Below, piece by piece: positions 37,252-48,300 of a stretch of 64,000 nucleotides of DNA (the stretch's first letter is position 1; the number at the start of each line of letters is the position of its first letter). The DNA comes from Asterella californica (lineage: Eukaryota; Streptophyta; Marchantiopsida; Marchantiales; Aytoniaceae), in assembly GCA_036924285.1 (NCBI GenBank), contig JAYKYS010000006.1, positions 25,642,001 to 25,706,000 of the forward strand. Reading direction: 5' to 3'. The translations under genes were made by a program, and so were the position numbers. A model generated the notes under the pieces. That model worked only from the letters and a program-made list of their open reading frames with translations. It was not told the origin of the DNA and did not search any database.

Positions 37252-38691
37252 CTAACGGGACGATTGCCATATCACAGTTCCATCACAACTGCAAAGTTGT
37301 CTTGCGCAACCTTTACCAAGCACCGAACTTCTGGCAATGACTGCGCATGCAACTGCATCTGTTGTGCTACGGAGCTCCTGGTCACAGGATTGGTACAGAA
37401 CAACAGACCGCCCAATGATGTCCCACACTGCCAGTCGAGAGCTCTTAGAAGTGTACTCGGCGTGCCCTGTGCTGTCGGCAATCAAAGTTTCGAGCATACC
37501 TGCAATCCTCTGCTCCTTCACCTGTTCGTCAGTGATCAGCCATGTCAGAGTCTGTGCTTGCTGAATCGATGGAGCAGATTCGTTTCTCAGGACGCATATG
37601 ATGTGCGCTATTATGCTTACTTCTTTGTCAGTGATGCAATTCACGAGACTGAGTTTGGACATATCACTTGTCTGAACACAGAGGAACAGGAAGAGAACAA
37701 CGCACCGAAGTTCCGGCTGACATGGGAAAAGGACAGTAGGGCAGCCCTGTGCTGGCAGCACCTTCACGTATATCTCCGTACTCATTCACAGACCAGCTGT
37801 GGGGCCCAGGGGTTAGACCGTCAAAGCTGGCCTCAATTTTCGACTCACAGTCATTCACGTGAGCAAATCGCACGAGGCCGTGCACAGTCGGTCCTCTGAA
37901 CTCAGCCACTCCATCCTCGATACGTATCATGGAGCGTACACCTGATACCAAGATGAAACTCGTTAAGAACCCTGACTGTAATTTGGTAAGCTCGATTTGC
38001 CTCGAAGCAGGAGGCAAATCACAAAACAGCGTAAACGTTATAAATTTACTTGAAGCAATCACGTTCATCAGGAGATTCTCCGAAGAGAAGGCAGAAGAGG
38101 ACGAGACTACGTCTCTGTGTTAGAATTCAGTAGCCCGAGCTTGAATCACTTACCAGATGGTGCCATTTCAGCACTACTATCGATAGCGATCGGTGTTTCG
38201 CTGCATGTGACCTTCAACTCCTTCGCACTCTCCTCGATTCTCTGGTGACGGTAATCACAATTAAGATCGTAGACTCCACGCATTGTGCATGTTAAGAAGA
38301 ATACAGTCAATTCTCACGAATTCTTCCTCTTAATGCACGCGCTCATTCAAGCAAGCTTCTACTCCCAAGCATAGTATAAACCTCACAAGGAGCTGTTGAG
38401 CATAGAAGGTCAGTGGAGATTCTGCAGCCTCCAGTTACTCACACATCCCGTTTCACCTTGGTCATCTTAGACAGGCCTCCTCGTAGAAAGATAACATGAG
38501 TCGGAGAGCATACTCACTTGTATGTGACTCTCATTGGCAGCTTGCATGACAAGCGCACCATGACTATCTGAAGCCTGTGCCGCTAGTTTGCGCGCCACGT
38601 CCGATACAAGCGAGCTTCGAATTCCGGTCTTGCTGAAGTTCACGGAGATCTGCTCGAGATGCGGCGACGAAGAAGACACAAGCAAACTCAT
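37252..38691 (-). CDS. CCS: Copper chaperone for Cu/Zn superoxide dismutase, N-terminal CxxC absent
   Basis: Five minus-strand exons, 38691-38518, 38241-38154, 37941-37706, 37671-37621 and 37521-37252, encode 272 residues with consistent phases. The SOD-like domain begins near residue 98 with VAEFRG, then HGLVRFAHV, then HSWSVNEYGDIREGAASTG. IIGRSVVLY follows, and the protein ends LCSCDGTVIWQSSR. This is the plant CCS pattern, with the copper-transferring CxC at residues 260-262. CCS loads copper into SOD1 and forms its disulfide, in the cytosol and in plants also in plastids. The first 90 residues are not a recognisable heavy-metal-associated domain and have no MxCxxC; their Ser-rich start could be part of a transit peptide. 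Either the domain has been lost or replaced, or an upstream exon was missed. Confidence 0.85.
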
Positions 38692-39840
38692 AGTTTCTTC
38701 TACGCAACTGGCACGCTAAACAAGATTTCTCTTACTCGCGCGCTTCTCTACTGGCAGCAAGAGTGATCAATCTCGATGTTAGCGACGACCCCCTTCCGGA
38801 CCCTCAAGAAACTCTTCTGAAGAAACTGCAACGAGACACACAAGTGGAGATGATACAAGAAGCGCTGAGGAACCTGGACTCCAAGAAAACTATCCGCCTA
38901 GCACAGGAATGAACTACGAGTATAAATGCCTCGTGAATTTGGACATCAGGGTAGCAGCATGTAGTACTACTGGTGCTGTACTTTACCATGTACTACCGCT
39001 TTTACGTGCGCCGTGACTACAATCAGTACATTCACCAGTGAATCCAGTGGACTGCGAAAGACGTACAATCTCATGCACTTTACTATGCACTAGACTATTG
39101 AATCTTGGCCGACCAAGGCTTGCTGTAGAGGATATTCCATGGATCTGTTTCCACGTCCTCGTCCTGACTGGATTCAGGTATGCACTTTGTACCACAGTAC
39201 AAGGCTCTGGTGCTGCATTCGGTGGACTACTTGGTGTGTTGAAGCACTGAGCAGTGACGCGGCCCCACACGGCTCTGTACTACGTTGGTACATGCCGGCT
39301 TTTGTTTTAACGTTCGTTGTTCATTTCTTTATTAGTACGATTTTCTAACAAAAAGCAGAGTATTTGCAATTTAGCAATTTAGCAAGTTTTGCCAGGTATA
39401 CATTTTTCACTGGAGCTATTGTTTTATATATATCAACAAAATCACGTGTAAGAGGAAATATTTTATATTAATCAATTTATGGTTTGAAAATGCTCTATTT
39501 ACTACAAATCCTTTTAAACGTCGGGTGTATGCAACTTTCCCTACATCGAATTATCTTTTCAAAATTATAGTTTGTTTTAAATTTTCATATATCAGTTTTA
39601 TATCTTGTTATTATTAAATGAAATGAACCTTTCATTTGATTGCAAGCAGATGAGAAAATTCAAAAAAGTGAACGACTCGATAGAGCATATAGAGTCTCTC
39701 TTTAATAGAGCATTTCATGGAAATTTTCACTTGTATAGAAATTTTAATAGATAGTCATTTATAATCATTACCTTTGTTCCCAATACTAGTAAAATATGCA
39801 GGAAAGGATAATTTGGACAATGGTAGGTGAGTTACACGTC

Positions 39841-39891
<51 letters not shown>

Positions 39892-41090
39892 CAGCAGAAA
39901 TCACGTTCACACCCAAGACATCTTCTCGAATAAAATTTGGTACTTTCCCCTTTGTATGGTTCAAGAATATGTAAGGTTAAAGGTCTTCAAGATGATGCGG
40001 AGAATATGCATTCCAAGTGCAGGCAAATATGCATCCAAAGTATACATCCGGCCGAGGAGAAGAAAAAAGACAAGCGGGGAAGGTACGGTGGCGTTGGAAG
40101 CGTTCCTGGAGTTCCTTGTATACTGGATGAACTCTGTTCTTTTAATGTTATCAAGTATATATATATGTTAAATATAATATATATATTAAGTAAATATAAA
40201 TAATTAAAATATTTTATAAAAGTTATCTGTTAGCACATGCCTGGAAACACGGGGAGAGTAGGAGATAACCCATAAAGCTTGACCCGAGTGCCGCGCTTCA
40301 AAACGTACAAGTCCGGGAGTCCACACTCCCACTAACGTACACTCAGTTTAATTTTATATCTAACCCTTCCTGCCTGTTCCATGGAAGAGGTGAATAAGCA
40401 AGGAATCTACAACGTGAAGAAGACTGTAGAAGGAGGAAACAGAGAAAAATATTTGTTCTTCGTTGTCTATGGTGCTGCAAAATGTGTGCTTCCATGAGAG
40501 AGAGCTTATCGCTCTGATTTAAAGAGAAGTAAGCGCACAACAGAAATGAAATTAAATTTGGACACTTAAAATTTAACTAGTGTAATTTTTCTCTTCTTAC
40601 ATTTTCTCAGTTTTTTGTGATTGCTGCGTACACCCGGCTGAGAAAGAATATCCTCTGATATTGTTTCACACTTGGTCATAAAGACAGTGGACATAGCAAA
40701 CCTGAAATGACCACAAAGACATTCGAGTGAATATACTCTCTTCACTAGAATAACTCTTCAACAAGAGATATGCAGCATTACTTCCACAACATTTTTGTTG
40801 AATTCATTACAAAACATCATACCAATATATATTGGAGTAATTCTGGACCAACAGTGAGTGTTCATCACTCATTTCAACCAATAGATAAACTTGTCATTAG
40901 AGTACATATCACAAAAAAAAGTTTAATAACTTGATCCGAAGATATAAGATTGAGAAAAGTCCAACTGAATCAGGATAACATGGATGTACAACCAACTTCA
41001 TAGGATACTTTGCATAGATGCATAGATTATATGTCATTTGCCTAAAGAACAAAGTATCCCAAGGGCCTTAGATGGTGGTAGTGATACCCC
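38692..41090. other. Gene-free stretch upstream of CCS
   Basis: 38692 to about 39340 is GC-balanced and probably the CCS promoter; two antisense-overlapping frames there are unrecognised. Beyond is AT-rich DNA with a TA microsatellite, a member of the hairpin motif family near 40370-40405, and low-complexity frames. Confidence 0.45.
39845..39889. repeat. (TA)n microsatellite, 45 bp
   Basis: An uninterrupted alternating TA run. It generates an artefactual YIYIYIY frame on the + strand. Confidence 0.95.
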
Positions 41091-41495
41091 TCCTTATAAT
41101 TATTGAACTCATGAAGAATTTGTAAATATGTACGGTGAGAGTGAGTTCCAACCAAGTGAGCACTCATCTTTTGTCGATCTCATAAATGATTCTCAGTCAC
41201 CTCCAAGACAAAAATTTAATATCTCTGAGATTACTAAATAAACTCCTAGAAGAAAGCATGCGCTCAACTTGGTGTCAACAAGAAGTCAAACTTGAATACA
41301 AAAAGAAGAGTCATTCAAAAGAGAATGTAGACAGCACACTGCAATACATGAATCTCTTTACTGAGACACAACTAAGGATCACAGACTCGACTCCAAAAAA
41401 AATTTGTAGATGTGCAACATTCAGTCAGTCATCCACCGGATCCACGCCATGAGATAAAAACTTTCTTTGTCGAGTTACAAAATTATGTAGAACTC

Positions 41496-41836
41496 CAGAT
41501 GCAAGTACAAATGCAAGCACTTGCTCTAGTTTCATAAAATAATATTTGAGAATAGACCATTTTCTCTTCAAATGATCAAATACATTTTCGATTTTCAAGC
41601 ATACCTTTGTGTGTATATGTCAAAGTCATTCTCCATTGCTGCTCCCTGATGTGCGTGTCAATGAAATCAGATGCAAGTACAAATGCAAGCACTTGCTCTA
41701 GTTTCATAGAACAATATTTGAGAATAGTCCACTTTTTCTTCAAATGAGCAAATACATTTTTCATTTTCACTCGTGCCTTTGATGTGTATATGTCAAAGTC
41801 ATTCTCCATTGCTGCTCCTTGATGTGTGTGTCAATG
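41496..41836 (-). pseudogene. PIF/Harbinger transposase fragment, internally duplicated
   Basis: The minus strand reads ARVKMKNVFAHLKKKW, then TILKYCSMKLEQVLAF. This resembles the C-terminal block of Harbinger (DDE_Tnp_4) transposases around the third acidic residue and the LK.RW motif; the acidic residue appears changed. The block is present twice with a 172-bp period (41496-41667 and 41668-41836), diverged by scattered substitutions. The + strand frame at 41186-41452 may be the flanking part of the same element. Non-functional. Confidence 0.55.
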
Positions 41837-41839
41837 CGA

Positions 41840-43690
41840 ATGATTAGTTACTCTTTGATAGGATAAGGTGTACCTCCAAGTAGTAGATGTGGTATTGACA
41901 ACCACACCGCTCTCTTGTACTTAATGTTTATACTTAATGTGATTGTTGGTTAAAATAAGAATGTGCTTTGTTTTCATCAAATGAGAGAGACTTGATTGTG
42001 TTAAATGTGTAACATAAGTCTTATAACTTCATATCAGAATCACATACTCCTTGTAGCAAGACAGAGTAGTTAGAGTGATGGTTCTTACTGTGCTTTGGAA
42101 GATACTTTGTGATAGTTTGTGTCTAAGTTTTATGTGTTAACCGTCAATAGTCGTGTCAAATCTGTTGAAACTTGCTCATGAAAATGTCTCTACTTTCACT
42201 AAAATATCATCTATGTACATAATTGGAGTACAATTTATACTTGTTGATTCTCTAATGCAATACATGTGACTGCATTGTGTCGAAAAAATCACACATTTTA
42301 CAAACTCCATTCATTTTCTTATCATATGTTACTCACTCATACTAGGCAATGAAAAGTTCTATCTTGTCTATTAGTCTCATAAGTTTATGTGTTATAAATC
42401 TTTTTCTCATGTGAATGTCCAGAAATTCAGAATTCAAGTGACATACCTCTTTGTGAATGACATTCCATCATGTTTGTTCTCTTGGTACGATCCAAAACTC
42501 ACGAGAAATCGTCTCTCCTACAATAGATTTCACACACTTGAATGAATAGAAAAAACATGAAGAACTCATGAACAATGTCACACAAGGATAATACCATATA
42601 AACATAAGAAGTACTCCAAAGTTTGAAAAATTTTCCACTCCTAAACCAGAGAAAAACCACGTCTCGGATATTTATCATCTCCAACTGATGTAGTTAAAGA
42701 CTGATTGGAATCTTAAAAGAAAGATTTGAAAATTAAAACTTACACAACTATGCAGTTCAAGAGGTCGTAAATAACGAAGAGAAAGAAAATTGCAATGATA
42801 TCTATCAAACATGTGGAACAACTAAAAAGATATAATGTATCATGTATCACCGTTCAAGAAAAGCAAAGAATCTAAACCCAGAATAGAAAAGAATGAGAAT
42901 GAAGACGAACTGCTGAGATATAGACTGCAACCCATATTTTCAATAATATCGAGTTATTATCGATAGCTTTATTAGTTATTACCAGCTTGTCCTAGTTCAA
43001 GAAGAGTTTAATGGAAAGGTATGCTCACATGTATCAAGATTCAAGACTCAACCTAACGGAGAGCCTTCTTACGTATGAATGAGTCGCACAAGAGCTTTGC
43101 ACAAAAGATTAGTTCCATGATTGTCTAGGGCTCAGAGTCAAAGTATCGACACATCATGCACAAGAAATGATCACAAGTCTTTTATCACTTTCAGAAATAT
43201 CATGCCATAATCAGTTACAACACTCATCGGGTTTAACCAGGATCTCCTATTGAGTCCTAGTTTATTTTCAGAAAGCAAATGTGAAAAGCAACATGAGAAA
43301 TCTGCAAATTAAAGTATCTCTTAGTTTGTGGAGAAAATAACAAAGTCCAAATGTTACAAACATAGATATGTTTTACAAAACAAATGAACATCACACGGAA
43401 AACCGAACATGTGGTAGTAGCATATACCAATCGTTGGTAAAATTATATAAATACGTAATAACATTACACATGAAGATCAGAACTCCACCACTTTTGCCGT
43501 CATAAGAAAATCCTAAGTTAGATGAGATATCACCAAAAGTATAGCTTCATTGGCTGAAAGATCCGAGAAGAAAAACTCCAACCTAACCGAGCCAGACTCA
43601 AAAAGTATACAAGTATTTGACTAACTGCATCTACATGACAAGGTTTTTTCACACTTTCCACACCCAAATAGCTTTCTAATTCTTTGGTAC
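41840..43690. other. AT-rich stretch, probably transposon debris
   Basis: No further Harbinger or other transposase block was recognised and no exons were found. Composition becomes GC-balanced at about 43690. Confidence 0.45.
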
Positions 43691-45240
43691 ATCTTTCGTG
43701 CAAAATAAAACGACAAAGTGGTTCATTGTTTCCATGCGTGGTTGCTACTTTGGACAATCCTGCTTGGTGTTCTTCTCCATAGCTCTACGTCATAGCTGCT
43801 CCGACCCATTGATCGCAGTTCTCATTGGAGATTCACCTGTTCCCAGTGGCTTTGTTTTACCATGGGCAGCGAGTTGTCTCCCTAGCAAGGCTAGTTTGCC
43901 AGTGTTCATCCTCTCCTTCCGTTTTCGCTGGGCTGCTTAACTCGCTTGCTCGCTGCTTGCAGTCTTCCCTCTCTCTCGGTGTTGAAGATGTCCTCCGTTT
44001 CCTCTGCGTTAAAGACACACATTTCATTTCCTCTCCATCACACTCTTGTTTTTCCTTTGCAGAGCTGATTTTCTGGATTCTGCATGCGATCTTCGTAATC
44101 TACTGTAACCGTACCACCTCCTCGAAAAGGAGAAAAGGTTGCCTAGGTTCTACTCTGTCAAATCCCGCACTATAGAAATGTAGCCAATGCCAGCCGGCCT
44201 CGTTTTCCCACTTAAGTATAGAGTGCTCTCACTAATCGCGAAAGGCCGAAGCTAGACGACAAGCGAAAAGGCTCCAGCACTCGCCGGTGAAGCGCTTTCG
44301 CTCCTTACTTGGGAAGGTTAGAACTGTGATATCACCCTAGTTTGTACACCCACCGTAAACCTCATCTTATGACGAACTCGATGTGGAACAAATGTGCAGA
44401 TAACGTTGTGCCCTTTCGAAGAGTTTGACAAGCCATCTCACACAACCCTTACCATGATGCTCAGCGCACAAACTGTTAAACAGCGAGCACATGAGATGGC
44501 AGTAATACATTACTGATCAATTTGTTTGCATACTACTGTTTGTTTACTACGTTTACCTGCAAAGTGATATAATATGAGTTGACCACACAACAGCCTTGAT
44601 CCTTCTGAGCTCTTACATTAATTTCACCTCTATTCTATCCCCTCCATTCTCCTCTCGACTGAACGGACTGCGGCCTAGGGGTTCATATACAAGTTCCCAG
44701 ATTTTAGTTCCATTCTGAGTAGCGGCTGCTTTGGACATCGCTCTCTATCCCTTGCAACTGATTACCGGTAAAGTCTTGATGGGGCTGCACAGAATATCGA
44801 CTCAGAATCTCGACAAGTCCAGAGCGGATCCCTCACCTGAAAGTCGGTGTGAAGAAGGCACTTTCTGTCGTGGTTTCCTCATCTCATGGTGTGGACTTCA
44901 CAGCCACGGTGATACTTCCTTCAGCCTGGAGTACGTAGGTCAAAAGTTTGATAAACTTGTGGATACCGTACATTCAGTTTTCAATTCCAACCTTCTCCTG
45001 AGACATATGGGCCCACGTATCCTGACAAAGATTTGTTCCTCTATGGTTGGGTCTTATAAATGTATGTATACAGTTGGCTCCTGTCATCGCCATAACCAAG
45101 GCCATCTATGATGTGAGCGTGACAACCTGACTCGAACTGCGGTATGCATTTCGACTATTCTACTCTGCAGTTTCTGTATGTAGTCAACAGTATCGAGCTT
45201 CCTCTCCGGGATGAGCTTGTGACAGTATATTCTGAGCTCA
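43690..45240. other. GC-balanced region without a recognisable gene
   Basis: The open frames at 43698-43940, 43825-44175 (116 residues) and 44731-45111 (126 residues) look less random than those in the AT-rich tracts. None shows a domain, a homologous motif or a consistent splice chain. It may contain a lineage-specific gene, a pseudogene or a noncoding transcript. Confidence 0.35.
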
Positions 45241-45264
45241 GTTCCAGTTCATTAAAGTACCGGG

Positions 45265-45383
45265 AAGGCTCTGGGGAGAGTCGCTTCCCGGAAATAAGTA
45301 CTGCGTGAGCCGAGGAAAGTTTTTCCTCGCCTCACGCAGTCCTTATTCCCGATTTCCCAGGAAGCGACCATCCCTAGAGCCTT
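45265..45383 (+). ncRNA. miRNA-precursor-like foldback (candidate hairpin RNA)
   Basis: A 119-nt inverted repeat. The inner stem pairs 45293-45318 with 45322-45347, 24 of 26 positions, around a 3-nt loop. The outer stem pairs 45265-45288 with 45360-45383: 21 Watson-Crick pairs, one wobble and two mismatches. An asymmetric internal loop of 4 against 12 nt lies between them. Scattered mismatches in a long stem are typical of plant miRNA precursors, but a MITE or a decayed inverted duplication would look alike. No mature sequence is assigned. Confidence 0.45.
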
Positions 45384-48300
45384 CAGCGACGTAAAGCTCG
45401 GTTAGAATTTTGCACAAGTTTTAGGATGTTCCTTTGTGATTGAAGATGCTGTTATTACAGAAAATGTAATACCAGCCTTGGTAATGTAGTAGTGTAGCCG
45501 TGCACTCTGTTCTGGTGTCAAGCTAAGCCATTATCTAATAGGAAGGTGAGTCGGAACAGGATCTTTCCATGAGAGTACACAAATTGCTTCTGAGGACAAT
45601 ATGCGGCAGGCTGACCCTGCATTCCATGTACCTCTTTCACCTTTAACGCTTAAGCTCCACAATATCAGAGAAGCCGCTAGACAAAGCATATCAAGCCGTA
45701 AAGCTCTGTTAGGATTTTGGAGAGTTTGGTGGGTACCATGGAGGTTCACTATGAGGACAAGTGTGAGGAGTGGATCCTCGAACCTGTGTCCAGCTGGGTC
45801 AAAGTTCACACCAGTATATCTTACCTACGATGGTGCTGACCTCATTCAGTAGCTCCTCACAACGTTGTTCAGGCTCTCATAAGCCTATCGTTGTCCCCGT
45901 CCAACACCGCACGCCAGGGTCCGTACACCTCCGAGAGCTCCACACTGTCCACAGTTGAATATGGATAAACTGGCACTTCAAAATCAAAAGCCCGAATTCA
46001 ACGCATTTGACGAGAAGGAAAAATACTTGACTGTTAGAGTTGGACTGTCTCCTGCAAGTCTCGTAGACAAACCAGTTAGCAATCCCCCGGAGTACCTTGC
46101 ATTTCGCTCACACGACATGTGCATCTACCAGCGAATCAGCAGACTTAGGACAGCAGTTGATCACTGACGAGCTTTTGAGTTGGAACTTTGTTTCACCACA
46201 TGTAACTGGATAACTGTAATTCACAGCCTACGTAAACAAAGCAATCGCTCCAGATGTGGACGAGAACAAAAAGGATACTTGCGCAGGTTTGATTGAAAAT
46301 GCACGGGACCAAGTGCTTGGCCACACTGACCAGTTAACAACCAGCTTTTAACAAAGATCCTAAGTTTCAAAATTTCACTCTATGGTCCTGAGGATGATGG
46401 ATGGAACTTGCTTGTGTGACTCGATTGTACTATAAGATATAAAAGGCTGTTTCGGCGCATGACGAACGTGATATTTCGTTTCTTTTTGGATTATGATCGA
46501 TCTCACATTGGAGTTTACACTGAAAGATAGCAATTAGAGCTCATAGTCCACGTCTGCTTTGTTGGTGCCATCTCTGCCAGTCGTGCAAATGTACATCCAT
46601 ATAACCAATTCGCAGTTGGTAAGAGTTCAACGATGTATCAGCTCTAAATGAGCTTGAAAACACACTATTCGACTCGAATGAACAAGGCGCAGGAGATATG
46701 CTCTTTCACTCACAAGAGACCAAAAATTTCCCAGATCTTGCAGACTTCTGCTCTATAGGGAAATCTAACGACTTGGAAGAAGAATCTCACTGTGAATGTA
46801 CGGTGATCCTTGCACAGTCTATATCGTAACCATGGCGATGGTAGATTGAAAGTGGAAAACGGTGATACAGTCACCCACTCATTGAAACGAGATTTATACA
46901 ATCATGTCAAGCAAAGAGCGAACAAAGCAGCGGTCTTCACTTGGGGGACTTGCTGTAGATTTCAGGAGCAGTGGGTATTGGTAAACTGTCTACCAATTTC
47001 GGTTTCGGGAGAATTACCATAGGGGAATGCCTGGAAATTTCAGTTCATTAAGAGTCGTTGCCACAACGGGCATGACAGTGAACATACTATGGTAAGTTGC
47101 AGTTCATACAGAGGGGGGACAGACTGGTAGCTACCTTCAGCTCCAACCCCTTCATCAGAAAATTACAGGTTTTGCTCGATAGAATCTAATCTGACGAACG
47201 GTAATGAGCATATGGTCCACCGTTAAGTCTAGAGAACAGAGACATGCTTGTCAAAAGGAGGTCGGACCTTCCTTGTGACCATTGCTGGCCAGAGCAGACA
47301 TCAAATCCTGGGATCTGTGCTAGTGTCGTGGACATTCACGCCGATTTTCTTTTGTCTAACCGATTTTCCTCATTTATCTCGTAATTCAACCGAGGTCAAG
47401 CAGGGAGGGACCCAACTGAGTCTACGACTTCTTTCATGATGGCCATCAAGCCCATCAAGCCCATCCTCCCCGAGTCCCAAAAGGGTCTAAGTGGTCCGTC
47501 TCCTAAAAGCTCATACGAACGCCTTTCATTAGGGAACTGGAATGCTGCATTTATAGGTGAACTGTGAGCGCGAGTGCAAATGTAAGTCCCTCATGTAGGC
47601 TGGATATGGTCCCCATCACACTCTATGGTGTGCAACCGTGCAGGTGGACCCACACAGAACATCTTGACAAACTTCAGACCTCTCATGATACAGGTAAATA
47701 TCAGCCGTTGACTTCAACTTTCCCCACGCTACGGTAGTCTTGTACGTCTCTGCTCCCTAGCTTCACTGCAAGTCAACTAGTGAATGGGCTGAAGTATAAC
47801 TGAAGTCCCCAACTCCCAGTTCCGTTTAGAGATCGGTATATGGTTTGGGGTACGAAGTGATGATTTGCCCACAGCTTACTCATCCCCACTGCTTCATTCG
47901 CCCCAACGTGCTGTAAGTTGTCGTTTCTAGCTACAAGGTTGAGACTAACTCAAATGCATGGCCACTGATAGTTTGTTCAGACCTGAAACATCGTGTAGGT
48001 TCCGCTGAAAGATTCGACCAAGCCATTCCATTTTGGGGGCCTCACTTACCTGTACTGCTGTTTTCAGACATAGAAACATGCATGTCTCTTGAATGCTCCT
48101 CACACTTGTCACCACCTTCCTGTGGTGACAAGTGTGACGCATGGGCCAGTACTGTCACGTTGCAAACCGCGGTTGCTATGATGACAAGTGTTGCCTGTGC
48201 TTGTGCCCAGTGAGTATCCTGCCAAGCCCGTGAAAGAACAGACGAATATATTAAGAGGAACTTCCTGTTTTCTCATACCGCTCGGGACGGTCCAGCGTTC

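Noticed and set aside
37264..37899. 211-residue + strand ORF
   Set aside because: Antisense shadow of CCS exons 3-5, which form a recognisable protein on the minus strand.
39827..40203. 114- and 88-residue ORFs around the TA microsatellite
   Set aside because: The YIYIYI run is the microsatellite translated, and the remainder has no recognisable similarity.
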